DNA of 64,000 bases from the NCBI GenBank assembly GCA_017847835.1, contig JAGASH010000008.1, forward strand, positions 372,001 through 436,000. The letters are read 5' to 3'. The notes under the pieces are model-generated. The model had not been told where the DNA came from, searched no databases, and was given only the letters and a program-made list of their open reading frames with translations. Below, one piece after another: positions 41,220 to 50,260 of the stretch. This stretch comes from Oscillospiraceae bacterium (GTDB taxonomy: Bacteria; Bacillota; Clostridia; Oscillospirales; Ruminococcaceae). Both the position numbers and the translations under genes were made by a program. How positions within the stretch are numbered: the stretch's first letter is position 1; every line of letters starts with the position of its first letter.

Positions 41220-41259
41220 GTAGGATATCCAACAATTTCTGACATAAGAGGTGACTTTT

Positions 41260-41745
41260 TTGGAAGAGAGAACAGGCTTGGGAATTCGTCTTCGCAAGCT
41301 GAACAATGCTATAAGACGTTATCTTGACCGCAACTCCGAGATTATGCGCGAGCTTGACAACCTCACCTGCTCAAACAAATGGATTATGGGTTATCTGTTT
41401 GAGGCGGAGGAAGAGGGACGAAATGTTTTTCAGCGCGATTTGGAGCAGAATTTCGGGATTACGCGCTCGACGGTATCGAAAGTGCTGTCGCTTCTCGAAA
41501 AAAAGGAGCTTATCCGAAGGGAAAGCGTTTCTCACGACGCTCGTCTGAAAAAGCTTGTCCTCACGGAGAAGTCCCGCGAAATCGGCAGGGAAATGCGCCG
41601 CGAGGGTGAGGAGCTTGACAAAAAGCTCAGGAGCGGTTTTTCACCCGAGGAAATCGCGATTTTGTGCAGTTTTATTCAGAGAATGCAGACAAATATAATT
41701 TCGCTTGAAGCGGAAAAAAATCACCCGAAAGGAGATATACAATGA
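41260..41745 (+). CDS. MarR family transcriptional regulator
   Basis: 161 aa winged-helix repressor. The helix-turn-helix reads QRDLEQNFGITRSTVSKVLSLLEKKELI, with the wing RRESVSHDARLKKLVLTE. The start is probably TTG at 41260, with AAGAGGTGA at the right distance; a GTG at 41251 lies inside that site. It overlaps the first ABC gene by 4 nt. It likely represses the exporter through the palindrome in its own promoter and is released by a drug-like ligand, as for other marR-ABC operons. Confidence 0.88.
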   Translation: MEERTGLGIRLRKLNNAIRRYLDRNSEIMRELDNLTCSNKWIMGYLFEAEEEGRNVFQRDLEQNFGITRSTVSKVLSLLEKKELIRRESVSHDARLKKLVLTEKSREIGREMRREGEELDKKLRSGFSPEEIAILCSFIQRMQTNIISLEAEKNHPKGDIQ

Positions 41746-43493
41746 TAAAAACTTTGGCAAAATGTGTTCGGCAGGCAAAAATTCCCGCAATTATCACGCC
41801 GATTTTTGTGTTGCTGGAGTCGTTCATCGAGGTGTCAATTCCAAGCGTAATGGCAAAGCTGATTGACGAGGGAATTACGCTCGGAAATATGGACGCAGTT
41901 CTGAAATACGGACTTATTCTGATGGTGCAGACTATACTGGCGATGTTCTTCGGAGTGACGGCGGGCTACACGGCTTCGCGCGCTTCATCGTATTTTTCAA
42001 GAAACGTCCGTCACGATATGTTCTACAATATCCAGAATTTCAGCTTCTCGAACATCGATAAATTCTCACCGGCAAGTCTTGTCACACGTCTGACTACGGA
42101 CGTGACAAACGTTCAGATGTCGTTTCAGATGCTCACGAGAATTGTGTTTAGAGCGCCCGCTATGCTGGTTTTCGCGTGCATTTTCTCGTTCAAAGCGGAC
42201 AGCGAGCTTGCAAGTGTTTTCCTTTATGTTATCCCGTTTCTGGCAATCATTCTCGCGGTTATCATCAAAACCGCGTTCCCGATTTTCAGAAAGGTTTTCA
42301 CAACCTATGACGACTTAAACAACGTTGTCGAGGAAAATCTTCGCGGAATTCGCGTTGTAAAGAGCTTTGTCCGTGAGGAACACGAAAAGGAAAAATTTGG
42401 CAAAATCTCGCAGAAAATCTTCGGCTTGTTCACAAAAGCCGAGAAAACCGTTGCTTTCAACGCGCCCGCTATGCAGGTTTCCGTTTACACCTGTATAATT
42501 CTGGTTTCGTGGCTTGGTGCGCAGGCTGTTGTCGCGAGCGGAAACAACGCCGAGCTCGGACTTACAACAGGCAGCCTTCTGGAGCTGTTCACCTATACAA
42601 TGCAAATCCTGATGAGCCTTATGATGCTGTCGATGATTTTCGTTATGCTCACGATGTCAAAAGCGAGTGCAGACCGCGTTTGCGAGGTCTTGAACGAAAA
42701 GAGCGACATCAACGACGGCGAGCGCAATCTCACAGAGGTAAAGGACGGCTCGATTGAGTTCAGAAACGTTTGCTTCAAGTACTTCAAAACCGCTGAAAAC
42801 AACGCTCTCGACCACATCAACCTCACCATAAAAAGCGGAGAAACCGTCGGTATAATCGGCGGCACGGGTTCTTCAAAATCCACGCTCGTGCAGATGATAC
42901 CGCGTCTTTACGACACAATTGAGGGCGAGGTTTTTGTCGGAGGCGAGAACGTCCGCGACTATAATCTCGAAGCTCTGAGAAACAACGTCGCTATGGTTTT
43001 GCAGAAGAACGTACTGTTTTCGGGAACGATTGCCGAGAATATCCGCTGGGGCAACGAAAACGCGACCGATGAAGAGGTTCGGCAGGTCTGCAAATCGGCT
43101 TGTGCAGACGATTTTATTCAGGCTATGCCCGAAAAGTACAACACCTATATCGAACAGGGCGGTACAAACGTTTCGGGCGGTCAGAAGCAGCGTTTGTGTA
43201 TCGCGCGCGCTTTGCTCAAAAAGCCGAAAATTCTTATTCTCGACGACTCAACCTCGGCTGTTGACACGAAAACAGACGCGATGATTAGAAAATCCTTCAA
43301 AGAGGACATTCCCGATACCACGAAAATCATTATCGCGCAGCGTGTTTCCTCTGTTTGCGAGGCAGACAAGATTATCATAATGGACAACGGAAAAATCGCG
43401 GATATGGGAACTCACGACGAGCTGTACGCGAGAAGCCCGATTTACCGCGAAATTTACGACAGTCAGACAAAGGGGGCGAGCGACGATGAGTAA
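41742..43493 (+). CDS. ABC exporter half-transporter with degenerate nucleotide site
   Basis: 583 aa. Six membrane helices (1-310), then a nucleotide-binding domain: Walker A IIGGTGSSKSTL, Q-loop VLQKNVLFSGTIAENI, signature VSGGQKQR, Walker B ILILDDST and a switch glutamine (IIIAQR) instead of histidine. The catalytic glutamate is replaced by aspartate. These two changes mark the degenerate partner of heterodimeric exporters such as BmrCD or TM287/288. It overlaps both neighbours, and its partner follows at once. Confidence 0.9.
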   Translation: MIKTLAKCVRQAKIPAIITPIFVLLESFIEVSIPSVMAKLIDEGITLGNMDAVLKYGLILMVQTILAMFFGVTAGYTASRASSYFSRNVRHDMFYNIQNFSFSNIDKFSPASLVTRLTTDVTNVQMSFQMLTRIVFRAPAMLVFACIFSFKADSELASVFLYVIPFLAIILAVIIKTAFPIFRKVFTTYDDLNNVVEENLRGIRVVKSFVREEHEKEKFGKISQKIFGLFTKAEKTVAFNAPAMQVSVYTCIILVSWLGAQAVVASGNNAELGLTTGSLLELFTYTMQILMSLMMLSMIFVMLTMSKASADRVCEVLNEKSDINDGERNLTEVKDGSIEFRNVCFKYFKTAENNALDHINLTIKSGETVGIIGGTGSSKSTLVQMIPRLYDTIEGEVFVGGENVRDYNLEALRNNVAMVLQKNVLFSGTIAENIRWGNENATDEEVRQVCKSACADDFIQAMPEKYNTYIEQGGTNVSGGQKQRLCIARALLKKPKILILDDSTSAVDTKTDAMIRKSFKEDIPDTTKIIIAQRVSSVCEADKIIIMDNGKIADMGTHDELYARSPIYREIYDSQTKGASDDE

Positions 43494-45435
43494 TATGTCA
43501 ATGGGTCACGGAGGAAAGCCTCCGAAAGGCGCGCGTGTTCCGATGAAAACCGACAAAACCGTTATCAAGCGTCTTTTCAGCTATTTGAAGCCGTTTCGCA
43601 AGCAGCTGATTGTCGTTGCGCTGTGCATTATCGTCAGCGCTGTTGCAAGCGTTTCGTCCTCTCTTTTCATCAAAACTCTTATCGACGACAACATTATGCC
43701 GATTGTCGAGGCAACCGCAGGCGGTGCTCTTGCCGATTTTTCGGGACTTATCAGAACTCTTATTTTAATGGGAAGCCTGTTTTTGCTCGGAGCGGTTTGC
43801 GCTCTCGTTCAGGCAAGAGTTATGGCAACTGTTTCGCAGGGCGTGCTTAAAAAGGTGCGTGACGAGATGTTCTCGCATATGCAGACCTTGCCGATAAAAT
43901 ACTTCGACACCCACACCCACGGTGATGTAATGAGCTTCTACACAAACGACGCGGACGCAATGCAGCAAATGCTCTCGCAGTCGCTTCCGCAGTTTCTCTC
44001 CTCGGGTATAACCGTAATCGCGGTTTTCTGCTCTATGCTAAGCCTTTCGCTCTGGCTTACGCTGGTTGTTATCGTAATGCTGGCTGTGATTATGCTCATC
44101 ACGGCAAAGGTTGCTGGAAAATCGGGCACGTTCTTTGTCCGTCAGCAAAAATCTATGGCAAACCTCAACGGCTATGTAGAGGAAATGATTAACGGACAGC
44201 GTGTAATCAAGCTGTTCTGCCGTGAGGAAAAGGCAAAGGAGCAGTTTGACGAGCGCAACTTTGAGCTGTCCGAGAACGTCTGCAAGGCAAACGCTTTTGC
44301 GAATGTTCTTATGCCGATTAACAACTGTATGGGTTATCTGTTGTATGTCATACTCGCGATTGTCGGCGGTTTGCTAGCAATAAACGGCGCGACAAACGTT
44401 GCGTGTTTCTCCGTGGGAGTGCTCTCGCTCGGCTCTATCGCTTCGTTTTTGCAGCTCTCGCGCAGCTTTATCGGCCCTATCGGACAGGTTTCCCAGCAGC
44501 TCAACTCTGTTGCTATGGCAATGGCAGGCGCAGGAAGAATTTTCAAGCTGCTTGACGAGGAAAGCGAGGTTGACAACGGCTATGTAACGCTTGTCAACGC
44601 AAAATATGACGAGAACGGCAACCTCACCGAAACCGACGAGCGTACTCACCTCTGGGCCTGGAAGCACCCGCATTCCGACGGCACGCTCACCTATACCGAG
44701 CTCAAGGGAAATGTTGTTCTCGATGACGTGGATTTCGGTTATGTGCCGGAGAAAATTGTTCTGCACAACATTGATATCTATGCTGAGCCGGGACAGAAGA
44801 TTGCATTTGTCGGAGCAACGGGCGCGGGCAAAACCACGATTACAAATCTAATCAATCGTTTCTACGACATTGACGACGGAAAAATCCGCTATGACGGTAT
44901 AAATATCAATAAAATCAAGAAAGCGGATTTGCGCAGGTCGCTGGGAGTGGTTTTGCAGGACGTTAATCTGTTCACGGGAACGGTTATGGACAATCTGCGC
45001 TACGGCAAGCCGGACGCGACTGATGAGGAGTGTATAGCTGCGGCGAAGCTGGCAAACGCGGACGGATTTATCAGGATGTTGTCGGACGGTTACAACACGG
45101 TGCTGAAGGGTGACGGAAGCGGGCTTTCGCAGGGACAGCGGCAGCTGATATCGATTGCGAGGGCAGCGGTTGCCGACCCGCCGGTGATGATTTTGGACGA
45201 AGCGACGAGTTCGATTGATACGAGAACGGAAGCGATTGTTCAGAAGGGAATGGACGCGCTGATGAAGGGGAGAACGGTGTTTGTGATTGCGCACAGGCTG
45301 TCTACGGTTAAGAATTCGGACGTGATAATGGTGCTTGACCACGGAAAGATAATTGAGCGTGGCTCGCACGAGAAGTTGATTGCTCAGAAGGGGCAGTATT
45401 ATCGGCTGTATACGGGCGCATTTGAGCTGGAATAA
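43486..45435 (+). CDS. ABC exporter half-transporter with canonical nucleotide site
   Basis: 649 aa, six membrane helices (about 35-345). The N-terminal extension (MSMGHGGKPPKGARVPMK) is rich in Gly/Pro/Lys. The nucleotide-binding domain has Walker A VGATGAGKTTI, signature LSQGQRQL, Walker B MILDEATS with catalytic glutamate, and switch histidine (IAHRLS). A ~30-residue insert (about 365-400) precedes it. With the previous gene it forms a heterodimeric multidrug-type exporter. Its start overlaps the previous stop by 8 nt. Directly downstream is an inverted-repeat element. Confidence 0.92.
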   Translation: MSNMSMGHGGKPPKGARVPMKTDKTVIKRLFSYLKPFRKQLIVVALCIIVSAVASVSSSLFIKTLIDDNIMPIVEATAGGALADFSGLIRTLILMGSLFLLGAVCALVQARVMATVSQGVLKKVRDEMFSHMQTLPIKYFDTHTHGDVMSFYTNDADAMQQMLSQSLPQFLSSGITVIAVFCSMLSLSLWLTLVVIVMLAVIMLITAKVAGKSGTFFVRQQKSMANLNGYVEEMINGQRVIKLFCREEKAKEQFDERNFELSENVCKANAFANVLMPINNCMGYLLYVILAIVGGLLAINGATNVACFSVGVLSLGSIASFLQLSRSFIGPIGQVSQQLNSVAMAMAGAGRIFKLLDEESEVDNGYVTLVNAKYDENGNLTETDERTHLWAWKHPHSDGTLTYTELKGNVVLDDVDFGYVPEKIVLHNIDIYAEPGQKIAFVGATGAGKTTITNLINRFYDIDDGKIRYDGININKIKKADLRRSLGVVLQDVNLFTGTVMDNLRYGKPDATDEECIAAAKLANADGFIRMLSDGYNTVLKGDGSGLSQGQRQLISIARAAVADPPVMILDEATSSIDTRTEAIVQKGMDALMKGRTVFVIAHRLSTVKNSDVIMVLDHGKIIERGSHEKLIAQKGQYYRLYTGAFELE

Positions 45436-45443
45436 ACGCGCGC

Positions 45444-45977
45444 AGCGAAAAAAGTCTTTTTGGAGTTCCAAGAACCTTTTTCTTCAGAAAAAGGTTCCTT
45501 GTCGCCGAAGGCACTGAAGCGAAGCGTAAAAATCCATAAAAAGGACGCTTGCAGGAATTTCTCTTATCAGAAATAATCCTGCATACGTTCAGCAACCCTT
45601 GCTGATTTTTCGGGGTTTGATACCCGAAAAATCGCAAGAAATCAGAACGACCTAATCTCGGTGGTAAAACCCAAAACCTCTCCCACAAATCGAACTTTGA
45701 ATAAAAGAAAAACTCGGAGCGCGAACTCCGAGTTTCTTCGTTTAGTTTGACTTGATAAATGGGGTTTGCGATTTTTTTGACATTACGTCAAAAAAATTGG
45801 CAATGGCTGCAAACCGATGTAAATAATTGTTGGTTTATCAAAAGTTAGCAAAAACGTTCTTTTTTTGATTTGCGGCTTCGCCTTCAGTAGCGCGACTTCG
45901 TCGCGAGTGCCTTCGGCGACCAAGAACCTTTTTCTGAAGAAAAAGGTTCTTGGAACTCCAAAAAGACTTTTTTCGCT
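45444..45977. repeat. 534-bp non-coding inverted-repeat element with 72-bp ends
   Basis: Left end 45444-45515 and right end 45906-45977 are inverted copies identical at 70 of 72 positions. Each end holds its own hairpin (GAACCTTTTTCT facing AGAAAAAGGTTC). Similarity goes on inward: after GGCACT the right arm has an extra hairpin of about 19 bp (CGCGAC/GTCGCG), then both continue TGAAG.CGAAG.CG. The 390-bp centre has further stems at 45551-45582, 45589-45605, 45604-45633, 45711-45736 and 45772-45798. No transposase or plausible gene is present and no clear target duplication is seen. Possible identities are a MITE-like element, a structured repeat family or a paired terminator/attenuator array. 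Confidence 0.8.
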
Positions 45978-45990
45978 TCGCGGCATATTC

Positions 45991-46905
45991 TCAGTTCCCG
46001 ATAAATTCCTTAATCAGCGAATTGTCCGGCACATTTTCCCTTTCAACCGGTGACAACAGCTTCAAAAAGTACTCAATATCCGCATAGTCCCCGTAATCCG
46101 CATAATGCGGGCTTTCCGCAGCCAAATCCGGCAGCAGAATATCACGGTAAACCAGCGGCTCGTACTCAATAAACGTGTCAATATCAAAATCCGCGCGGTT
46201 TTTAAACGGCATTATGTACAAGTTTTCCCCGCGCTCAACCGATTTGAAAAACTCAAACGTTTCCGTTATACTCCGTCCACGAAACAGCTTATCCCGCATA
46301 AGTCTGCGCATAAGTCGGATTTTCGATGGGTGAAGCAGCTTCTCGCCGTCCGAAATTCTCGTTCTCACACTGACGTAAACACACGTCGTGAAATCCTCGG
46401 AATTTCCCGTCACAAGCGGGTTCAGAGCGTGTATTCCTTCGAGAATTACAATCTCGCCGTCATTTCTCTGAAGCGGCATTCCGACAATTCTCTCCTGTTT
46501 CGCAAAATCAAACGCGGGAATATCAATTTGCTCGCCTCTGAACAGCATTTCAAGGTGCTGCTTGAACAGCGGAATATCCAGCCTCAGCGGACTTTCAAAG
46601 TCGATGTTTCCGTTTTCATCACGGGCAGCCTCGTTTTCGTGCATAGGCAGAAAATAGTTGTCCATCGAAATCGTGTGCGCTTTGCAGCCGTATTCTTCCA
46701 GAAGCGCGGCAATTCGGTGTGCCGATGTGGTTTTACCGGAGCCCGACGGTCCCGAAATCAGCACCACGGGCCGCTCGCTGCGGTTTTCAAAAATCCCGCG
46801 CGCAGCGTGTTCAATCTGTTCCGCGTAGATTTTTTCGCCGTCTGCGACAAGCTGCGCAGGAGTTTTTGCGGCGTTGTTAAGCTGTTCGATTGGGATACAT
46901 TTCAT
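45991..46905 (-). CDS. Uridine kinase / phosphoribulokinase family protein
   Basis: 304 aa. An N-terminal segment of ~45 residues precedes the P-loop GPSGSGKTT (52-60). DNYFLP, DFESPLRLDIPLFKQHLEML, ILEGIHALNP and MRRLMRDKLFRGRS follow, as in uridine kinase-like P-loop kinases. The longer form with an N-terminal extension is common in Clostridia, where the substrate is not proven; uridine/cytidine is the default guess. ATG at 46905 is preferred over a TTG at 46923, which lies in the ribosome site GAAAGGCGG. It ends 14 bp from the inverted-repeat element. Confidence 0.85.
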   Translation of the reverse strand: MKCIPIEQLNNAAKTPAQLVADGEKIYAEQIEHAARGIFENRSERPVVLISGPSGSGKTTSAHRIAALLEEYGCKAHTISMDNYFLPMHENEAARDENGNIDFESPLRLDIPLFKQHLEMLFRGEQIDIPAFDFAKQERIVGMPLQRNDGEIVILEGIHALNPLVTGNSEDFTTCVYVSVRTRISDGEKLLHPSKIRLMRRLMRDKLFRGRSITETFEFFKSVERGENLYIMPFKNRADFDIDTFIEYEPLVYRDILLPDLAAESPHYADYGDYADIEYFLKLLSPVERENVPDNSLIKEFIGN

Positions 46906-46931
46906 AAGAATGCCGCCTTTCAAATAGTTTT

Positions 46932-47840
46932 TTATTGCAGAAAAATGCGCCGAAATCCGTCAAAATCATCGGAATATGCAAGCGCCCACATTGCCCTCAT
47001 TGCCGCGTATTCTGCGGTCATTTTTCCCGCGTCGATTACGGGATATTCCGCTGAAATCCTCGCGCCGACCTCGTACAAATCAAGCTTGCTTCCGCCGCGA
47101 AGAACCTGCGTTGACATTATGACGTAAACCCCGCGGGAAACGAGCTTTTCAAGCCACTTTTCCCAGCCGCCGTACATCGGCAGCCCGCCCGTGCCGAAGC
47201 CAAGTATCAGCACCGCGCGAGTGTTTTCAGAAATTATCGGCGGTTCAACTCCAGGAACAAGCCGAATAACGGAAATCCGTGCGTCCATTTTGTCGAAAAA
47301 GCGTGTTTCACCGACGGTTTTTTCGTGCTCGTTCACGCTCTCAAAAGCCGAAACACTCTTCGTGTCAACCTTGACTGCGAACCGTCCGTCAATGATTTTT
47401 CCGTCAAAAGCGACAACAACACCATGCGCATTTTCATTGGCAGCGAAAGCCAGCGCGTCCGAGAGATTTCTCGGCGCGTCGGAGTTTTCCGCTGTCATCG
47501 GAAGCATACTTCCCGTGAGGACAATTGGCTTTTTGCTGTTTTGTATAAGGCAGGAGAGCGCTGCGGCTGCGTAACCGAGCGTATCCGTGCCGTGGGTTAT
47601 CACAAATCCGTCGTATTGCCCGTAATTTTCGCGGACAAGAACAGCGAGCTGCGTCCACTCTTTCGGGGACATATCCGTGCTGTCAAGGCAAAACGGTGAA
47701 ATGCTTGTTATTTCAGCATTTTCTGGTAGCGCAGAAAGCTTCTCCAACAGTCTTTTCGCGCCGTTTTCGGGAGCTCTCGCCTCGTTTGTATCGGCACAAG
47801 CGATTGTCCCGCCCGTTGTTATCAGCAGAATTTTCTTCAA
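46932..47840 (-). CDS. ansA: L-asparaginase
   Basis: Hydrolyses asparagine to aspartate and ammonia. 302 aa with the two threonine motifs LLITTGGTIA and VITHGTDTL, plus LTGSMLPMTAENSDAPRNL. No signal peptide, so the cytosolic type I form. The start is uncertain: TTG at 47840, two nt past the spoVS stop codon, gives the family-typical MKKILLITTGG; another TTG at 47855 overlaps spoVS. No strong ribosome site is seen for either, so translation is probably coupled to spoVS. Confidence 0.87.
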   Translation of the reverse strand: MKKILLITTGGTIACADTNEARAPENGAKRLLEKLSALPENAEITSISPFCLDSTDMSPKEWTQLAVLVRENYGQYDGFVITHGTDTLGYAAAALSCLIQNSKKPIVLTGSMLPMTAENSDAPRNLSDALAFAANENAHGVVVAFDGKIIDGRFAVKVDTKSVSAFESVNEHEKTVGETRFFDKMDARISVIRLVPGVEPPIISENTRAVLILGFGTGGLPMYGGWEKWLEKLVSRGVYVIMSTQVLRGGSKLDLYEVGARISAEYPVIDAGKMTAEYAAMRAMWALAYSDDFDGFRRIFLQ

Positions 47841-47841
47841 T

Positions 47842-48102
47842 TTATCTCGGCTCAACGATAAACTTCATCGCTGTGCGTTCTTCGTCATCGATAACGACAG
47901 TAGTGAACGCGGGAATACAAATCAAATCCACACCGACAAGCGCCATATAGCTTCTTGCAATCGCGATTGATTTGACAGCCTGATTTGCCGCACCAGCGCC
48001 GACAGCCTGAACTTCAACCTCGCGGTTTTCGCGTATAACCGCTGCAATTGCTCCTGCTACGGATTTTGGTACAGAATGTGCCGAAACCTTTACTACTTCC
48101 AT
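47842..48102 (-). CDS. spoVS: Stage V sporulation protein S
   Basis: 86 aa, exactly the usual SpoVS length, reading MEVVKVSAHSVPKSVAGAIA and ending AMKFIVEPR. SpoVS is an Alba-like nucleic-acid-associated protein needed for spore coat and core development in Bacillus. Its place behind ymdB is a known conserved order in Firmicutes. The ATG at 48102 follows CGGTGA. It overlaps or touches the asparaginase start. Confidence 0.95.
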   Translation of the reverse strand: MEVVKVSAHSVPKSVAGAIAAVIRENREVEVQAVGAGAANQAVKSIAIARSYMALVGVDLICIPAFTTVVIDDEERTAMKFIVEPR

Positions 48103-48177
48103 TTTAATCACCGTTTGAAACTTTTATGTTTCACCTTTCCATTATAATCTTTTTATATAGAATTGTGCTGAAGTTTT

Positions 48178-48945
48178 TTAAGTTCTTCTGCAAAAACGTT
48201 CTATTGATACGCATTTCCCGCTCTTCACGTCAATGTCAAGACATACGCCGCTGATAAGGCACTCTCCGCTTGCAAAAACGTGTTTTTTGTGACGATAGGT
48301 GAGGAATTTTTCTATGATTATATCCTTGTCAACACCGAGAACAGAGTCTGCGGGCCCTGTCATACCGACGTCCGTGATATAGCCCGTGCCGTCGATAATC
48401 TGCTCGTCGGCAGTCTGAACGTGGGTGTGCGTGCCGAGCACCGCCGTTACCTTTCCCGCAAGGAAAAATCCCATTGCGCGCTTTTCGGAGGTTGCTTCCG
48501 CGTGAAAATCCACGATAATTACTTTCGCGTCAATGCCCTTCAGAAGCTCTTCCGCGCACTTGAACGGGTTGTCGCAGGGCTGCATAAAAGCAGAGCCGAT
48601 AAGGTTAACAACGCAGACTTTGAAGCTCCCGAAATCCAGCTCACAGAAACCTTTTCCGGCAATCTCCGTGCCGAAATTCGCAGGTCTGATAAGCCTGTCG
48701 CAGCGGTCAAATTCCTCGAAAATCTCATACTTGTTGAACGCGTGATTTCCTGTTGTGATAACGTCCGCGCCCGCGTCAAAAATTGCCGCTTCGGAGCGCT
48801 TGTCGATACCGTTTCCCTCGGCACTGTTTTCGCCGTTTACGATAACAAGCTCCGCTCCAAAATCGCTCTTGATTTTCCGGAGCTCCTTTGAAAGCGCCTC
48901 GCAGCCGTTTTTCCCGACAACATCGCCGATAAAAACAATCTTCAT
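48178..48945 (-). CDS. ymdB: YmdB/TIGR00282 family metallophosphoesterase
   Basis: 255 aa, close to YmdB of Bacillus (about 264). Metal-binding motifs are complete: FIGDVVGKNG, NGENSAEGNG, TTGNHAFN, DFHAEATSEK and GTHTHVQTAD. YmdB is a cyclic-nucleotide phosphodiesterase affecting biofilm and sporulation decisions. Its ATG overlaps the purA stop codon by one base (TGATG), so translation is coupled. Confidence 0.93.
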   Translation of the reverse strand: MKIVFIGDVVGKNGCEALSKELRKIKSDFGAELVIVNGENSAEGNGIDKRSEAAIFDAGADVITTGNHAFNKYEIFEEFDRCDRLIRPANFGTEIAGKGFCELDFGSFKVCVVNLIGSAFMQPCDNPFKCAEELLKGIDAKVIIVDFHAEATSEKRAMGFFLAGKVTAVLGTHTHVQTADEQIIDGTGYITDVGMTGPADSVLGVDKDIIIEKFLTYRHKKHVFASGECLISGVCLDIDVKSGKCVSIERFCRRT

Positions 48946-50228
48946 CAGCGGAAAATTACCTGGTCGTTGCCCGCGCCCACACCGATTATCGTAATCGGGC
49001 AGCCGCAAAGCTCTTCAAGACGGGTGATATACGAGCGGCATTTTTCGGGAAGCTCATCGAATTTGCGGCAGTCGGACAAATCTCCGTCATAGCCTTCGAT
49101 TTCCTCGTAAATCGGCGTGCAGTCGGCAAGCTCCTCCAAAGTCACGGGGAAGTCCTTGAGCACAGTGCCGTCGGATTTTTTATAAGCAACGCAGACTTTG
49201 AGCGTGCCGATACCGCTGAGGGTGTCGAACTTGTTGATAGCAAGCGCGGTCAAGCCGTTTACACGGACAGCGTGACGCATAATCACCGCGTCAAACCAGC
49301 CTGTTCTTCTCGGTCTGCCCGTTGTTGTGCCGAATTCTCCGCCGCGGTTTCTGATAAGGTCGCCGAGGTCGTCGTTGAGCTCGGTCGGGAAAGGACCGTT
49401 TCCGACGCGGGTTGTATAGCTCTTTCCAACGCCAATTACCTCGTCAATCAGCTTCGGTCCAACGCCCGTGCCTATGCAAGCTCCTCCTGCAATCGGGTGA
49501 GAGGAAGTAACGAAAGGATAGGTTCCGAAATCTATATCGAGAAGCGTTGCCTGAGCGCCCTCGAAAAGCACGGTTTTCCCGTCGTTGTAGCTCTCAAATG
49601 TGATAACAGAACCGTCTGCTTCGTATTTCGCGAGCTGCTCGCCGTAAGCCTTGTACTCTTCAAAAATCGCGTCAAGGTCGAGAGGCTGACCGCCGTACAC
49701 CTTTTCAATCATCAGATTATTCAGCTCGCCGGTGTTCTTGACGAGCTTTTTGAGGCACTCGGGACGGCACAAATCGTACATTCTGATACCCACGCGTCTT
49801 GCCTTGTCGGTGTAGCACGGACCGATACCGCGGCCGGTTGTGCCGACATTAACACCCGTCTGCTTTGCCTTGAACTCCTCTTCAAGTCTGTCAAGCTCGC
49901 GGTGCCACGGCATAATGATATCCGCGCGCGAGTCAATTCTGAGATTGTCGCAGGTTACCCCGCGCTTGTTCATCTCGGAGATTTCGCCCAAGAGTACTTT
50001 CGGGTCAACGACAACACCGCTGCCGATAAGGCAGGTTGTTTTCGGGTAGAGAATACCCGACGGGAGCAAATGGAGCTTGTACACCTCGTCACCGTGGACA
50101 ACCGTGTGACCTGCGTTGTTTCCGCCGCTTGAACGGATAACCAGGTCCGCTTTCTTCGCCATAATATCGATGATTTTGCCCTTGCCCTCGTCGCCCCACT
50201 GGGTTCCGACAATAACGCTAGAAGCCAT
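48945..50228 (-). CDS. purA: Adenylosuccinate synthetase
   Basis: Joins IMP and aspartate with GTP, the first step from IMP to AMP. 427 aa, standard size. Signatures: VGTQWGDEGKGKIID, SSGGNNAGHTVV, TTGRGIGPCYTDKARR, GAQATLLDIDFGTYPFVTSS and the GTTTGRPRRTGWFD loop. It is translated from an ATG behind AAGGAAGGG and coupled to ymdB. It sits in a long operon downstream of yesL (32-nt gap). Confidence 0.96.
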   Translation of the reverse strand: MASSVIVGTQWGDEGKGKIIDIMAKKADLVIRSSGGNNAGHTVVHGDEVYKLHLLPSGILYPKTTCLIGSGVVVDPKVLLGEISEMNKRGVTCDNLRIDSRADIIMPWHRELDRLEEEFKAKQTGVNVGTTGRGIGPCYTDKARRVGIRMYDLCRPECLKKLVKNTGELNNLMIEKVYGGQPLDLDAIFEEYKAYGEQLAKYEADGSVITFESYNDGKTVLFEGAQATLLDIDFGTYPFVTSSHPIAGGACIGTGVGPKLIDEVIGVGKSYTTRVGNGPFPTELNDDLGDLIRNRGGEFGTTTGRPRRTGWFDAVIMRHAVRVNGLTALAINKFDTLSGIGTLKVCVAYKKSDGTVLKDFPVTLEELADCTPIYEEIEGYDGDLSDCRKFDELPEKCRSYITRLEELCGCPITIIGVGAGNDQVIFR

Positions 50229-50260
50229 AATTTAACCCTTCCTTATATTTGAAATTTTGT

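Noticed and set aside
45308..46053. Short frames within the inverted-repeat element (SATRNLFLKKK-type peptides on both strands)
   Set aside because: They translate the hairpin arms, appear in both orientations and lack ribosome sites; best seen as repeat artefacts.
47842..48177. Sigma-H promoter before spoVS
   Set aside because: A TATAAT-like site occurs upstream, but neither a good -35 nor the sigma-H pattern was found; transcription from the operon promoter explains it.
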